Notes: generated by a model from the sequence alone, not told the origin. Positions 19,782 through 34,648 are shown, counted from the stretch's first letter. The stretch: 40,910 bases of DNA from Gammaproteobacteria bacterium (GCA_026197075.1 JAPHQV010000031.1:1-40910), one strand, 5' to 3'. Translations and numbers: made by a program.

Positions 19782-19808
19782 AAAACGCCCCGCATCGCGG
19801 GGCGTTTT
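19782..19808 (-). terminator. Strong terminator after ftsH
   Basis: Perfect 12-base arms (AAAACGCCCCGC and its complement) around a 3-base loop, with T runs on either strand, so it can work in both directions. It is 24 bases after the ftsH stop. It implies that folP-glmM is mostly transcribed separately from ftsH, unless there is read-through. Confidence 0.9.
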
Positions 19809-19832
19809 CCTGCAACAAGGCAGAACCTGCGA

Positions 19833-21740
19833 TCAATGCTGGCTGGCGGGCCCGCCGATGGCACCGTCGACGGGGCCTTCCTCGCGGCCACCCGCGGGTC
19901 GGGCGCCACCGGAACTCTGGCCTTCGTCCCAATCCTGGGGCGGACGCGGTGTCCTGCCCTCCATGAGGTCGCTGATCTGGTCCGAATCGATGGTTTCGTA
20001 CTTCATCAGGGCCGCCGCCATGGCATGCAGGATATCGATCTTCTCGCGCAGGATCTGCTCGGCGCGGGCATAGTTGCGGTTGATGATGTTGCGGATCTCG
20101 TCATCGATGGCATGGGCCGTCATGTCGGACACATTCTTGTGCTGCGACACACTGTGGCCCAGGAACACCTCGCCTTCATCCTCGCTGTAGGTGAGCGGGC
20201 CGAGTTTCTCCGACAGGCCCCACTTGGTCACCATGTTGCGGGCCAGTTCGGTGGAACGCTGGATGTCGTTGGAGGCGCCGGTGGTCACCATGTCCTCGCC
20301 GAAGATGATCACCTCGGCGATACGGCCCCCGAACAGGCTGGAGATCTGGCTTTCCAGGCGCTGCTTGCTGTAGCTGTAGCGGTCTTCCTCGGGCAGGAAC
20401 ATGGTCACACCCAGGGCACGGCCACGGGGGATGATGCTGACCTTGTAGACCGGGTCGTGGGACGGCACCGAGCGGCCGACGATGGCGTGACCGGCCTCGT
20501 GGTAGGCGGTCAGCTTCTTCTCGTCCTCGCTCATAACCATGGACCGGCGCTCGGCGCCCATCATGATCTTGTCCTTGGCCTTCTCGAGATCCTCCATTTC
20601 CACCAGGCGCTTGTTGCCGCGGGCGGCGAACAGCGAGGCCTCGTTCACCAGGTTGGCGAGATCGGCGCCGGAAAAGCCCGGCGTGCCGCGCGCGATGATG
20701 CTGGCCTTGACGTTGTCGCTCAAGGGCACCTTGCGCAGGTGCACCTTGAGGATCTGCTCGCGGCCGCGCACGTCAGGCAGCGGCACCACTACCTGGCGGT
20801 CGAAGCGGCCGGGACGCAACAGGGCCGGGTCGAGCACGTCGGGGCGGTTGGTGGCGGCAATTACGATCACGCCTTCGTTGCCCTCGAAGCCGTCCATCTC
20901 CACCAGCAGCTGGTTGAGGGTCTGTTCGCGCTCGTCGTGACCACCGCCCAGGCCGGCGCCACGATGGCGACCCACGGCGTCGATTTCATCGATGAAGATG
21001 ATGCAGGGAGCGTGCTTCTTGGCCTGTTCGAACATGTCACGCACGCGCGAGGCACCGACACCGACGAACATTTCCACGAAGTCGGAACCAGAGATGGTGA
21101 AGAAGGGCACCTTGGCCTCGCCGGCGATGGCGCGCGCCAGCAGGGTCTTGCCGGTACCGGGCGAGCCCACCATCAGCACGCCACGCGGGATCTTGCCGCC
21201 CAGCTTCTGGAACTTGCCGGGGTCGCGCAGGAATTCCACCAGCTCGGCCACCTCGTCCTTGGCCTCCTCGACGCCGGCCACATCGTTGAAGGTGACCTTG
21301 ATCTGATCCTCGCCCAGCATGCGGGCCTTGCTCTTGCCGAAGGACATGGCACCGCGACCGCCGGCACCGCCCTGCATCTGGCGCATGAAGAAGATCCACA
21401 CGCCGATCAGCAGCAGCATGGGGAACCAGGAGATGAAGATCTGCATCAGCACGGAATCCTGCTCCGGTGCCTGTGCCTTGACCTGCACCCCACTGCCCAG
21501 CAGGTCATCGATCATCTTGGGGTCGTTGGGGGTATAGGTGGAGAATTTCTCGCCACTGGCCAGTTCGCCCTGAACGGTGCGGCCATCGATCACCACCCGG
21601 TCCACGTTGCCGGCCTTCACGGCAGCAATGAAGTCGGAATAGGCCATGGCCTGGGCGCGCGGAGCGGGCGGACCGAAGCTGTTGAATACGGACATCAGGA
21701 CGACCGCGATGATCACCCAGAGAATCAGATTTTTTGCCAT
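19833..21740 (-). CDS. ftsH: ATP-dependent zinc metalloprotease FtsH
   Basis: Membrane-anchored AAA+ protease that degrades misfolded membrane proteins and regulators such as sigma-32 and LpxC. I start at [18 protein letters not shown] (635 residues), matching the family N-terminus; six further codons upstream are open. Two transmembrane helices flank a periplasmic domain (residues 5-22 and about 98-118). Walker A is GSPGTGKT at 192-199 (most homologues have GPPGTGKT), then [12 protein letters not shown], the second-region sequence GRFDRQV, and the zinc motif HEAGH at about 416. The C-terminus is Gly/Pro-rich. Confidence 0.97.
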   Translation of the reverse strand: MAKNLILWVIIAVVLMSVFNSFGPPAPRAQAMAYSDFIAAVKAGNVDRVVIDGRTVQGELASGEKFSTYTPNDPKMIDDLLGSGVQVKAQAPEQDSVLMQIFISWFPMLLLIGVWIFFMRQMQGGAGGRGAMSFGKSKARMLGEDQIKVTFNDVAGVEEAKDEVAELVEFLRDPGKFQKLGGKIPRGVLMVGSPGTGKTLLARAIAGEAKVPFFTISGSDFVEMFVGVGASRVRDMFEQAKKHAPCIIFIDEIDAVGRHRGAGLGGGHDEREQTLNQLLVEMDGFEGNEGVIVIAATNRPDVLDPALLRPGRFDRQVVVPLPDVRGREQILKVHLRKVPLSDNVKASIIARGTPGFSGADLANLVNEASLFAARGNKRLVEMEDLEKAKDKIMMGAERRSMVMSEDEKKLTAYHEAGHAIVGRSVPSHDPVYKVSIIPRGRALGVTMFLPEEDRYSYSKQRLESQISSLFGGRIAEVIIFGEDMVTTGASNDIQRSTELARNMVTKWGLSEKLGPLTYSEDEGEVFLGHSVSQHKNVSDMTAHAIDDEIRNIINRNYARAEQILREKIDILHAMAAALMKYETIDSDQISDLMEGRTPRPPQDWDEGQSSGGARPAGGREEGPVDGAIGGPASQH

Positions 21741-21836
21741 GTCGTTCAAAACGCGCACCTCGATAAGCCCAGCGGCCGGACATCCGAAAACACCTGAATC
21801 ATAAGGGCATTTTCGGAATTCAATGATGAAACCTTA

Positions 21837-22457
21837 CTACAGTTTATACCCCCTCGCCAGCACGTATACCTCACGGCTGCGGGGACGGGAAGCTTTTGGC
21901 TTGCGGATCACCAGCTTGGTGAACCGGCCCCGCAGGCCCTTGATCAATTCATCGAAACCTTCGCCCTGAAAGGCCTTGAACAACAGGTCGCCTCCAGGGG
22001 CCAGCACCCGGCTCGCCAGGTCCACCGCCAGCTCCGCCAGGTACATGGAACTCGGCTGGTCCACCGCTTCCACACCGCTGATATTGGGGGCGATGTCGGA
22101 CATTACAAGGTCCACCGGCTTTTCCCCGATGGCCTCCAGCAGGGCCGCGAACACCGATTCCTCGCGGAAATCCCCCTGGATGAATTCCACATCGGGCAGG
22201 CTGTCCATGGGCAGGATATCGGTGGCAATGATGCGACCCCGGCCATCGAGCAGCCGGGTGGCATACTGGGACCAGCCGCCCGGGGCCGCGCCCAGGTCTA
22301 CAATGGTCATGCCCGGCCGGATCAGGCGGTCCTTCAGCTGGATTTCCTCCAGCTTGTAGACCGCCCGCGAACGATATCCTTCCCGCTGGGCCTTTTTGAC
22401 ATACTCGTCGGCGAAATGTTCCTGCAACCAGCGGCGGCTGCTCTTGCTACGGGCCAT
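21837..22457 (-). CDS. rlmE: 23S rRNA (uridine-2'-O) methyltransferase RlmE
   Basis: SAM-dependent 2'-O-methylation of the A-loop uridine (E. coli U2552) of 23S rRNA, late in 50S assembly. The 206-residue protein starts at [15 protein letters not shown]. The SAM loop is [11 protein letters not shown] at 54-64. The K-D-K-E catalytic set of the family is complete: Lys35, Asp121 ([10 protein letters not shown]), Lys161 and Glu196. It precedes ftsH, as in E. coli, and is divergent from yhbY. Confidence 0.96.
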   Translation of the reverse strand: MARSKSSRRWLQEHFADEYVKKAQREGYRSRAVYKLEEIQLKDRLIRPGMTIVDLGAAPGGWSQYATRLLDGRGRIIATDILPMDSLPDVEFIQGDFREESVFAALLEAIGEKPVDLVMSDIAPNISGVEAVDQPSSMYLAELAVDLASRVLAPGGDLLFKAFQGEGFDELIKGLRGRFTKLVIRKPKASRPRSREVYVLARGYKL

Positions 22458-22552
22458 GGGCGGCCTCCGGCACCGGCCGGGAGGCACGGGAAAAGGGGAA
22501 GTGCGTGGCCGCTACGGGTATACTGCTGCGCTCGCTGAATTCAGGATCTGCC

Positions 22553-22846
22553 ATGACACTCTCGGAAAAACAACGCAAACACCTCCGCACCCAGGGCCAT
22601 ACCCTCAAACCGGTGGTCATGATCGGTGCCAAGGGCCTGACCGAATCGGTGCTGCAGGAACTGGACCAGTCTATCGAACACCATGAATTAATGAAAATCC
22701 GGGTCAGCGTCGGCGACCGGGACACGCGTGACGCCGTCATCGCCGAGGCCTGCGAGCGCACTGGCGCCGAGCTGGTGCAGCGTATCGGCAATATCGCCCT
22801 GCTGTTCCGGGCGCGGAAGAAGAATTCCGCCATTGTCCTGCCCTAG
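22553..22846 (+). CDS. yhbY: RNA-binding protein YhbY (CRM domain)
   Basis: Single CRM-domain protein of 97 residues associated with pre-50S ribosomal particles. The start MTLSEKQRKHLRTQGH and the GxxG-type loop VMIGAKGLTESVLQEL fit the family; RIGNIALLFR closes the fold. I reject 16 upstream in-frame codons that run through the promoter region. A TATACT (22519-22524) upstream of the ATG is a plausible -10 box. It is divergent from rlmE, the usual arrangement. Confidence 0.95.
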   Translation: MTLSEKQRKHLRTQGHTLKPVVMIGAKGLTESVLQELDQSIEHHELMKIRVSVGDRDTRDAVIAEACERTGAELVQRIGNIALLFRARKKNSAIVLP

Positions 22847-22905
22847 GTCAGCACACCCTTGGCCTCAAGGCAGTAGTATTGAACCTCTGATGTTCAGATA
22901 GGCCC

Positions 22906-22970
22906 GTAGGAGCGGGCTCTGCCCGCGAACGCTCCGCCACCGCCCCTTCGCGGGCAGAGCCCGCTCCTAC
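22906..22970. repeat. REP pair in inverted orientation (BIME-like)
   Basis: Two perfect 24-base inverted arms, 22906-22929 and 22947-22970, separated by 17 bases. Each arm begins or ends with GTAG and contains its own hairpin (GCGGGC TCT GCCCGC). This is the structure of GTAG-headed REP elements known from Pseudomonas and relatives. It lies between yhbY and the thioredoxin-like gene. Confidence 0.9.
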
Positions 22971-22987
22971 CTGCAGAGGTCGCGCCA

Positions 22988-24016
22988 GTGCCGTTCACCA
23001 TCCTGTCCACAATTCGACTGCTGTCCCTCGTCCTGCTCAGCCTGCTGCTCCTGGCCCAGGGTGTCCAGGCCGACCAGGGCCAGGACCTGAATTTCGACGA
23101 CCGCCCTCTCGACGAACCCCTCACCCACCCCGACTGGTTCAAGCTCAGCTTCCTCGACCTGCAAGAGGACCTGCAGGACGCCGCACGGGCAGGCAAGCGG
23201 GGCGTGATCCTCTACTTCGGCCAGAAATACTGTGCGTACTGCAAGGCGCTGCTGGAACACAATTTCGGCAAGGCGGACATCCGCCGCTACACCCGCGAAC
23301 ATTTCGATGTCCTGGGCATCGACATCCATGGTGACCGGGGCGTCACGGACCTGGAAGGCCGGGAATGGACCGAGCGCAGCTTTTCCAGCGAACTCGGCAC
23401 CGTGTTCACCCCCACCCTGCTGTTCCTGGACACGGAGGGTCATGAGGTCCTGCGCCTGCCGGGCTACTACCCGCCCTACACCTTTCGTGCCGCCCTGGAA
23501 TACGTGGCCGACGGCCATTACCGGCGAGAGGATTTCCGCAGCTACCTGGCCCGCGCCGAGGTCCCCCTGGTGTTCGAGGCCGGCGGACTGAATCATCAGG
23601 ATTTCTTCAGCCCGCCGCCGCACGCACTGGACCGCAGTCGCTGGCCCGCCAGCCGCCCTCTGGTGGTGTTCTTCGAGCAGGGTGACTGCCACGCCTGTGA
23701 CATCCTGCATACCGGCCCACTGGAACAGGCCGCCATCCGTGAGCAGTTGCGGCGCATGGACACGGTACAACTCGACCTGTGGGGGAATACACCCGTGGTT
23801 ACACCGGGTGGGCAACGCACCACCGACGGCGCCTGGGCAACGGAACTGGGGCTGTTCTACGCCCCGACCCTGTTGTTCTTCGACGAACGGGGCCGGGAAA
23901 TCATCCGCGTGGATTCCGTTACTCACCTGCTGCGGCTGCGCTCGGTACTCGATTACATTCTCAGCGGTGACTACCGGGAACAGCCCGACTACCAGCGGTG
24001 GCGCGGGCGGCAGTGA
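22988..24016 (+). CDS. Secreted protein with two thioredoxin-like domains
   Basis: Exported 342-residue protein. A signal peptide (hydrophobic LLSLVLLSLLLL, likely cut after VQA at about 28) is followed by two thioredoxin-like halves. The first has CAYC at 82-85 and the cis-proline turn TPTLLFLD at 141-148; the second has CHAC at 234-237 and APTLLFFDERG later. Each half also carries a similar RxxLxY(V/I)xxGxY tail, which argues for internal duplication. Both CxxC pairs fit periplasmic disulfide or thiol exchange, as in the SoxW/thioredoxin_2 group, but substrate and partner are unknown. Start is GTG with AGAGG upstream, just after the REP pair. It is convergent with the DUF4149 gene. Confidence 0.8.
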   Translation: MPFTILSTIRLLSLVLLSLLLLAQGVQADQGQDLNFDDRPLDEPLTHPDWFKLSFLDLQEDLQDAARAGKRGVILYFGQKYCAYCKALLEHNFGKADIRRYTREHFDVLGIDIHGDRGVTDLEGREWTERSFSSELGTVFTPTLLFLDTEGHEVLRLPGYYPPYTFRAALEYVADGHYRREDFRSYLARAEVPLVFEAGGLNHQDFFSPPPHALDRSRWPASRPLVVFFEQGDCHACDILHTGPLEQAAIREQLRRMDTVQLDLWGNTPVVTPGGQRTTDGAWATELGLFYAPTLLFFDERGREIIRVDSVTHLLRLRSVLDYILSGDYREQPDYQRWRGRQ

Positions 24017-24043
24017 CCCGACCGGGATGATCGCACAACCCCG

Positions 24044-24070
24044 TTCGCGGCCGGAGGCCGCTCCTACAGG
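24044..24070. repeat. Single REP element
   Basis: Read on the minus strand it is GTAGGAGCGGCC, TCC, GGCCGCGAA: a GTAG head and one hairpin. It differs from the pair at 22906 in the loop and stem, with pairing kept. It lies in the short convergent gap between the thioredoxin-like gene and the DUF4149 gene and may act as a terminator for either. Confidence 0.75.
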
Positions 24071-24073
24071 GGT

Positions 24074-24511
24074 TCAGGCACTCCGTCCCCCTGAAGGCGC
24101 GAAGGCCACCAGGGCCAGCCCGGCCAGGCTGTTGAAGAGATACAGGGTCGAGGCGACGCCGTGCAGGCGGGCGAATTGCGCGCTCCCGGCCAGACCCTCG
24201 CCGCGCAGGTCGGCGATCATGGGCGCCAGCCACAGCCGGTCGACCAGGATGACCAGCAGCATCCCCGCCAGGACCCACAGGCGCCAGGAAGGGCGCCCGG
24301 GACTGAGCTTGTGGAATAACAACAGGAGGCTGCCGCACACCAGCCCGAGCCAGGCCAGGGCACGGAACATCTCGCCGGCCAGGGTACCGGCCAGGGTGCG
24401 GTCCTCGAGGACGGCAAAGAGGATGGGGGCGGCAATGAACCCGATGGCCCACAGGCCGCCCACCCAGAGGGTGAGCAGGATTCGTTCGCCGACCGGAATG
24501 GAAGGACTCAC
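24074..24511 (-). CDS. DUF4149 membrane protein
   Basis: Integral membrane protein of 145 residues with about four helices. The opening (LLTLWVGGLWAIGFIAAPILFAVLEDRTLAG, here broken as LLTLWVGGLWAIGF then IAAPILFAVLEDRTLAG) is the signature of the DUF4149 family; function is unknown. The start is GTG, 3 bases after the greA stop. The family often follows greA in gammaproteobacteria, so its place here is conventional. The C-terminus ends in a short Gly/Arg tail close to a REP element. Confidence 0.82.
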   Translation of the reverse strand: MSPSIPVGERILLTLWVGGLWAIGFIAAPILFAVLEDRTLAGTLAGEMFRALAWLGLVCGSLLLLFHKLSPGRPSWRLWVLAGMLLVILVDRLWLAPMIADLRGEGLAGSAQFARLHGVASTLYLFNSLAGLALVAFAPSGGRSA

Positions 24512-24514
24512 ACG

Positions 24515-24987
24515 CTACTCGTAGCGCACCGCGATGATTTCGAAGTTCTTGGCGCCGTTGGGCACCTGTACCTGCACCGGGTCTCCCTCCATCTTGCCGA
24601 TCAGGGCACGGGCGATGGGCGAATTCACCGAGATCAGTCCGGCCTTGATGTCCGCTTCGTCCTCGCCGACGATCTGGTAGGTGATCTCTTCCTCGGTATC
24701 CTCATCCATCAACTCGACGGTGGCACCGAAAATCACCTTGCCACCAGCATCCACGGTGGACAGGTCGATGATCTGGGCATTGGAGAGTTTGCCGTCGATC
24801 TCCTTGATGCGGCCCTCGATGAAGCTCTGCTGCTCGCGGGCAGCGTGGTATTCCGCATTTTCCTTGAGATCGCCATGGGCGCGCGCCTCGGCGATGGCCT
24901 CAATGACCTTGGGGCGATCAACCGTTTTCAGGCGCTGTAACTCAGCACGGAGCTTGTCGGCTCCGCGCACGGTCAAAGGAACTTTGC

Positions 24988-24991
<4 letters not shown>
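24515..24991 (-). CDS. greA: Transcription elongation factor GreA
   Basis: Rescues backtracked RNA polymerase by stimulating cleavage of the transcript 3' end through the secondary channel. The 158-residue protein has the N-terminal coiled coil (residues about 10-75, with [19 protein letters not shown]) and a C-terminal FKBP-like domain ([17 protein letters not shown]). Its ATG overlaps the carB stop (ATGA), and DUF4149 follows after 3 bases, so carAB-greA-DUF4149 form one unit. Confidence 0.97.
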
Positions 24992-28209
<3,218 letters not shown>

Positions 28210-28211
28210 TT

Positions 28212-29351
28212 TTACCTGGCTTTGATCATTTCAACGAAGCGGTCGAACAGCGGTGCCACGTCATGGGGACCGGGACTCGCCTCGGGGTGTCCCTGGAAAC
28301 TGAAGGCCGGCACGTCGGTGCGTTCCATGCCCTGCAGGGTGCCATCGAACAGGGAACGATGGGTGGCGCGCAGGTTCGCCGGCAGGGTCTGCTCGTCCAC
28401 GGCGAAGCCATGGTTCTGACTGGTGATCATCACCATGCCGGTGTCGAGGTCCTGCACCGGGTGGTTGGCGCCGTGGTGGCCGAACTTCATCTTCACCGTG
28501 CGCGCGCCACTGGCCAGGCCCAGCAACTGGTGACCCAGGCAGATGCCAAAGGTGGGGATGCCGTCACCCAGCAGGTCCTGGATGGCATCGATGGCGTAGT
28601 CGCAGGGTTCCGGGTCGCCCGGGCCGTTGGACAGGAACAGGCCGTCGGGCTTGAGCTTGCGCACTTCCGCGGCGGGCGTCCGGGCCGGCACCACGGTCAG
28701 GCGGCAGCCGCGATCCACCAGCATGCGCAGGATGTTGCGCTTGACGCCATAGTCGTAGGCCACCACGTGGTGGGGGAGTTTCTCCACGACGGGATGGGGA
28801 GCCTCGGGCAGGCCGCCGGCCAGGGTCCAGCTGCCCTGGGCCCATTCGTAGGGTTCGTGGGTGGTCACTTCCTTGGCCAGGTCCAGGCCCTTCAGGCCGG
28901 GGAAGGCGCGGGCCGCGGCGATGGCGGCGTCGGCGTCCAGGTCGTCGCCGGCCATGATGCAGCCGCCCTGGGCACCCTTTTCGCGCAGGATGCGCGTCAG
29001 ACGCCGGGTGTCGATGCCGGCGATACCCACGATCCTGTGTTCACGCAGGTGGCTTTCCAGGTCACCCTCGGAGCGCCAGCTGCTGGCGAGATAGGGGACG
29101 TCGCGCACCACCAGGCCGGCGGCCTGCACGTGGGACGACTCGGCATCCTCCACATTGACGCCGGTGTTACCGATGTGCGGGTAGGTCAGGGTGACGATCT
29201 GGCGGGAATAGGAAGGATCGGTGAGGATTTCCTGGTAACCGGTAAGGGCGGTATTGAACACCACCTCTCCGGTGGTCTGTCCGTCCATCCCGATCGACTC
29301 GCCTCGAAACAGGCTGCCGTCTTCGAGGGCCAACAGGGCCGCTTTCCTCAA
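28212..29351 (-). CDS. carA: Carbamoyl-phosphate synthase small chain
   Basis: Glutamine amidotransferase subunit that supplies ammonia to CarB. I choose a TTG start giving (M)[18 protein letters not shown] (379 residues), preceded at 5 bases by GGAGG; the family normally starts here. A GTG frame 24 codons longer runs through a leader hairpin and is not conserved. The N-terminal domain ends near GSW; the class-I amidotransferase domain has the nucleophile in [15 protein letters not shown] and His/Glu in GHPEASPGP. It starts the carAB-greA operon. Confidence 0.95.
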   Translation of the reverse strand: MRKAALLALEDGSLFRGESIGMDGQTTGEVVFNTALTGYQEILTDPSYSRQIVTLTYPHIGNTGVNVEDAESSHVQAAGLVVRDVPYLASSWRSEGDLESHLREHRIVGIAGIDTRRLTRILREKGAQGGCIMAGDDLDADAAIAAARAFPGLKGLDLAKEVTTHEPYEWAQGSWTLAGGLPEAPHPVVEKLPHHVVAYDYGVKRNILRMLVDRGCRLTVVPARTPAAEVRKLKPDGLFLSNGPGDPEPCDYAIDAIQDLLGDGIPTFGICLGHQLLGLASGARTVKMKFGHHGANHPVQDLDTGMVMITSQNHGFAVDEQTLPANLRATHRSLFDGTLQGMERTDVPAFSFQGHPEASPGPHDVAPLFDRFVEMIKAR

Positions 29352-29378
29352 GGGAACCTCCACAGCTAGATGTGCAAA

Positions 29379-29403
29379 GCGGGAAGCCTTTTGGACTTCC
29401 CGC
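29379..29403 (-). promoter_or_regulatory. Hairpin in the carA leader
   Basis: Perfect 8-base arms GCGGGAAG and CTTCCCGC with a 9-base loop, 28-52 bases before the TTG start. Only three T follow, so it is a weak terminator at best. It could be a pause or regulator site; no known leader motif is recognised. Confidence 0.45.
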
Positions 29404-29450
29404 CTGGATTTGGGTGTGGACACCAGAACGGTGTGCCATGCTGGATCAGC

Positions 29451-29479
29451 ATTCTAGCGCATGGGGCCCGCACTGTCTA
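29451..29479 (-). promoter_or_regulatory. Sigma-70-type promoter of carA
   Basis: Minus-strand TAGACA and TAGAAT at a 17-base spacing, five of six matches in each box. The implied start near 29444 gives a leader of about 93 bases containing the hairpin at 29379-29403. It lies between carA and dapB. Confidence 0.65.
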
Positions 29480-29527
29480 CGCGACCCGCCCCCTCAAGGC
29501 GTCCCGGAATACAGGTAAAACAGCGCT

Positions 29528-30370
<843 letters not shown>

Positions 30371-30447
30371 CTACCACAGCTCGGCGATCCTGCCACGACA
30401 GGGGTCGGAGCCGTTTTTCCACCGTATGCACCAGACCGGTCGACCGC

Positions 30448-30513
30448 TTCGCGGCCAAGGCCGCTCCTACAGGAGGTCGGGCCGGCACCTGTAGGAGCGG
30501 CCTTGGCCGCGAA
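30448..30513. repeat. REP pair in inverted orientation (BIME-like)
   Basis: Perfect 26-base inverted arms, 30448-30473 and 30488-30513, with a 14-base centre. Each arm contains GTAGGAGCGGCC, TT, GGCCGCGAA. The stem differs from the copy at 22906 while pairing is kept. It lies between dapB and dnaJ, next to the dnaJ terminator. Confidence 0.9.
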
Positions 30514-30529
30514 CGGCATGGCGAGGTCT

Positions 30530-30552
30530 AAAAAGGGGTCTAACCCCTTTTT
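30530..30552 (-). terminator. Terminator after dnaJ
   Basis: AAAAAGGGG and CCCCTTTTT pair around a 5-base loop; it works on either strand. It begins about 7 bases past the dnaJ stop and ends the heat-shock cluster. Confidence 0.88.
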
Positions 30553-30558
30553 ATCTTT

Positions 30559-31716
30559 TTAGAACTTCATCCCTTCAAAGAACTTCTTCACCCCGTCCAG
30601 CCAGGAGGACTCCTGGGGACGATGACGGGAACCACCCTCATGCAGGGTCTGTTCGAAGTTGCGCAGCAATTCCTTCTGCTCGGCATTGAGATTGGCCGGC
30701 GTCTCCACCAGCACCCGGCACAGCAGGTCTCCGGTAGGGCCGCCGCGAACCGGGGACACGCCCTTGCCGCGCAGCCGGAACAACTTGCCGGTCTGGGTCT
30801 CCTCGGGGATCTTGAGCTTGACCCGGCCGTCGAGGGTGGGCACCTCCAGCTCACCGCCCAGGGCGGCGGCGGTAAAGCTGATGGGCACCTCGCAATACAG
30901 GTCCTGGTCCTGGCGCACGAAGATTGGATGCTCCTTGACCCGGATCTGCACATACAGGTCCCCGGGTGGCCCGCCGTTTTCGCCCGCCTCGCCCTCGCCG
31001 GCCAGGCGGATGCGGTCACCGCTGTCGACACCCGGCGGCACCTTCACGGACAGGGTCTTGGATTCCTTGACGCGCCCCTGGCCATGACAGGTGCCACAGG
31101 GATCGGCAATGATGGTGCCGGCACCGCGGCAGTTGGGGCAGGTCTGCTGGATGGAGAAGAAGCCCTGTTGCATGCGCACCTGGCCGTGGCCGCCGCAGGT
31201 GGTGCAGGTGACGGGCTTGGAGCCCTCCTTCGCACCGCTGCCACCACAGGTCTCGCACTTCACCATGGTCGGTACCCGGATCTTCACCGTGGTGCCGCGT
31301 ACGGCATCCTCCAGGCTCAGTTCCAGGTTGTAGCGCAGGTCGGCGCCACGATAGACGCGGTTGGCACCGCGCGCACCGCCCCCGCCGCCACCAAAGATGT
31401 CGCCGAACACGTCCCCGAAGATATCGCTGAAACTGGCACCGGCGGCGCCCGCCCCGAAACCACCCCCGCCCGGACCGCCGCCCATGGAGGGATCCACCCC
31501 GGCATGACCGAACTGGTCATAGGCGGCGCGCTTGCGCGCATCGGTGAGCACCTCGTAGGCCTCCTTGGCCTCCTTGAACTTCACCTCGGATTCCTTGTCG
31601 TCGGGATTGCGGTCCGGATGGAATTTCTGGGCCGCCCTGCGGTAGGCCTTCTTCAGTTCCGCCTCGCTGGCATTCTTCGCCACGCCCAGGACTTCGTAAT
31701 AGTCGCGCTTCGCCAT
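30559..31716 (-). CDS. dnaJ: Chaperone protein DnaJ
   Basis: Type I J-protein that delivers unfolded clients to DnaK and stimulates its ATPase. In 385 residues: J domain with HPD at 33-35, a Gly/Phe-rich linker with [21 protein letters not shown], four zinc-finger repeats ([32 protein letters not shown]), and the client-binding C-terminus. All eight zinc cysteines are present. It follows dnaK by 98 bases that contain a terminator, so its level may be set by read-through. Confidence 0.97.
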   Translation of the reverse strand: MAKRDYYEVLGVAKNASEAELKKAYRRAAQKFHPDRNPDDKESEVKFKEAKEAYEVLTDARKRAAYDQFGHAGVDPSMGGGPGGGGFGAGAAGASFSDIFGDVFGDIFGGGGGGARGANRVYRGADLRYNLELSLEDAVRGTTVKIRVPTMVKCETCGGSGAKEGSKPVTCTTCGGHGQVRMQQGFFSIQQTCPNCRGAGTIIADPCGTCHGQGRVKESKTLSVKVPPGVDSGDRIRLAGEGEAGENGGPPGDLYVQIRVKEHPIFVRQDQDLYCEVPISFTAAALGGELEVPTLDGRVKLKIPEETQTGKLFRLRGKGVSPVRGGPTGDLLCRVLVETPANLNAEQKELLRNFEQTLHEGGSRHRPQESSWLDGVKKFFEGMKF

Positions 31717-31735
31717 GTGTCTTGTTCTATCCCGC

Positions 31736-31752
31736 CTGTAAACTGCTTACAG
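31736..31752 (-). other. Small hairpin before dnaJ
   Basis: CTGTAA and TTACAG pair perfectly around a 5-base loop, directly after the T run of the dnaK terminator and about 20 bases before the dnaJ ATG. It might affect read-through or initiation of dnaJ. Confidence 0.4.
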
Positions 31753-31753
31753 C

Positions 31754-31787
31754 AAAAAGTCCGGGATCAGTTACGCCGATCCCGGAC
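31754..31787 (-). terminator. Intra-operon terminator between dnaK and dnaJ
   Basis: Perfect 10-base arms GTCCGGGATC and GATCCCGGAC with a 9-base loop, followed on the minus strand by five T. It is a complete terminator about 27 bases after the dnaK stop, yet dnaJ follows on the same strand. Confidence 0.85.
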
Positions 31788-31814
31788 CTGCATTACCCGA
31801 GGGTGTCCGAGCCT

Positions 31815-33755
<1,941 letters not shown>

Positions 33756-33814
33756 AATGCTGAATCTCCGTACGTTAAATCTGATGAATTCGATCAAGGA
33801 ACCGTCGAATCATT

Positions 33815-33847
33815 CGTCATTCCGGCGTATGCCGAAATCCATGAATG
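33815..33847. repeat. CGTCATTCC repeat, degenerate copy in the dnaK leader
   Basis: CGTCATTCCGGCGTATGCCG, followed by AAATCCATG, resembles one arm of the inverted repeats at 36834-36976 and 38800-38868 (CGTCATTCCCGC, hairpin, GGGAATCCA). The inner hairpin (CGGC, loop, GCCG) is kept. No second arm was seen. Confidence 0.55.
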
Positions 33848-33883
33848 GATCAGGGTTTCCTTACATTAATCGTCTGATCCCCT

Positions 33884-33911
33884 GTATGGGGGCAGGTATT
33901 TACAATTCAAG
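33884..33911 (-). promoter_or_regulatory. Sigma-32 (heat-shock) promoter of dnaK
   Basis: Minus-strand CTTGAA (33911-33906), 14 bases, then CCCCATAC (33891-33884). Both boxes match the RpoH consensus (CTTGAAA, CCCCATNT) well and the spacing is in the usual range. It starts 10 bases after the grpE stop and gives a leader of about 120 bases. Confidence 0.75.
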
Positions 33912-33920
33912 GCCCCGGGT

Positions 33921-34493
33921 TCAGGAAGCCGCCTTGGAGACCATGACCATGGCCGGGCGCACCAGGCGGTCGTTGAGCCGGTACCCTTTCTGGATCACCG
34001 CCACCACGGTATTGGGCTCGACATCGGTGCGCTCCTGCATGGACATGGCCTCGTGGAACTCCGGGTTGAAGCGCTCGCCGGCCGGATCGACTTCCTGGAC
34101 GCCAAACTTCTCCAGCGCCGCTGCCAGCATCTTCAGGGTCAGCTCGCTGCCCTCACGCAGCTTGACGGGGTCCACCTTCTCGCCTTCGGCGGCGGCGGAA
34201 ATGCCCATTTCCAGGCTGTCCTTCACCGGCAGCAGCTCCTGCACGAAGCGGTCCAGGGCGTACTTGTGGGCATTGGCGAGGTCACGCTCACCGCGCTTGC
34301 GCAGATTCTCGATCTCCGCCTGCAGGCGCAGGCACTGGTTCCAGTGCTCGTCGGCCTTGGCGCGGGCATCCTCGAGCAGCGCCCCCATCTGGACCGGATC
34401 TCCGGTGGTGGCGCCCTCACCGTCCACATCCTCATCCATGTCGAGTTCCGCGTCGTTCACGGCCTCGGTCACCGGCTTCTGTTCTTCCGCCAT
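33921..34493 (-). CDS. grpE: Nucleotide exchange factor GrpE
   Basis: Homodimeric factor that releases ADP from DnaK. I start at MAEEQKPVTEAVNDAEL (190 residues) with GGAG seven bases upstream. The N-terminus is acidic and disordered, a long coiled coil follows (ADEHWNQCLRLQAEIENLRK), and the C-terminal beta domain has FNPEFHEAMSM and NTVVAVIQKGYRLNDRLVRPA. It lies between hrcA and dnaK. No clear promoter was seen in the 50 bases before it. Confidence 0.96.
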   Translation of the reverse strand: MAEEQKPVTEAVNDAELDMDEDVDGEGATTGDPVQMGALLEDARAKADEHWNQCLRLQAEIENLRKRGERDLANAHKYALDRFVQELLPVKDSLEMGISAAAEGEKVDPVKLREGSELTLKMLAAALEKFGVQEVDPAGERFNPEFHEAMSMQERTDVEPNTVVAVIQKGYRLNDRLVRPAMVMVSKAAS

Positions 34494-34544
34494 GCAATAC
34501 TCCAAATTTTCAATTAGTTAACAACTACCCCGGGGGTGAAGCAC

Positions 34545-34648
34545 GACCCTGCCCCATACCCTACGACGGGACGCCGTGAATACATCCCTGTAGGCTTGAC
34601 GGCCGCATCCCTGCGGCCGACACCCGTCCTAGGGTATGGGGCAGGGTC
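34545..34648. repeat. Nested-palindrome element between hrcA and grpE
   Basis: The outer arms 34545-34570 and 34623-34648 are inverted 26-base copies with one mismatch (GACCCTGCCCCATACCCTA core). Inside lies GTAGGCTTGAC and a hairpin GGCCGCA, TCCC, TGCGGCC, then GACACCCG. The inner part recurs at the left edge of the window. It has no coding potential. Confidence 0.85.
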
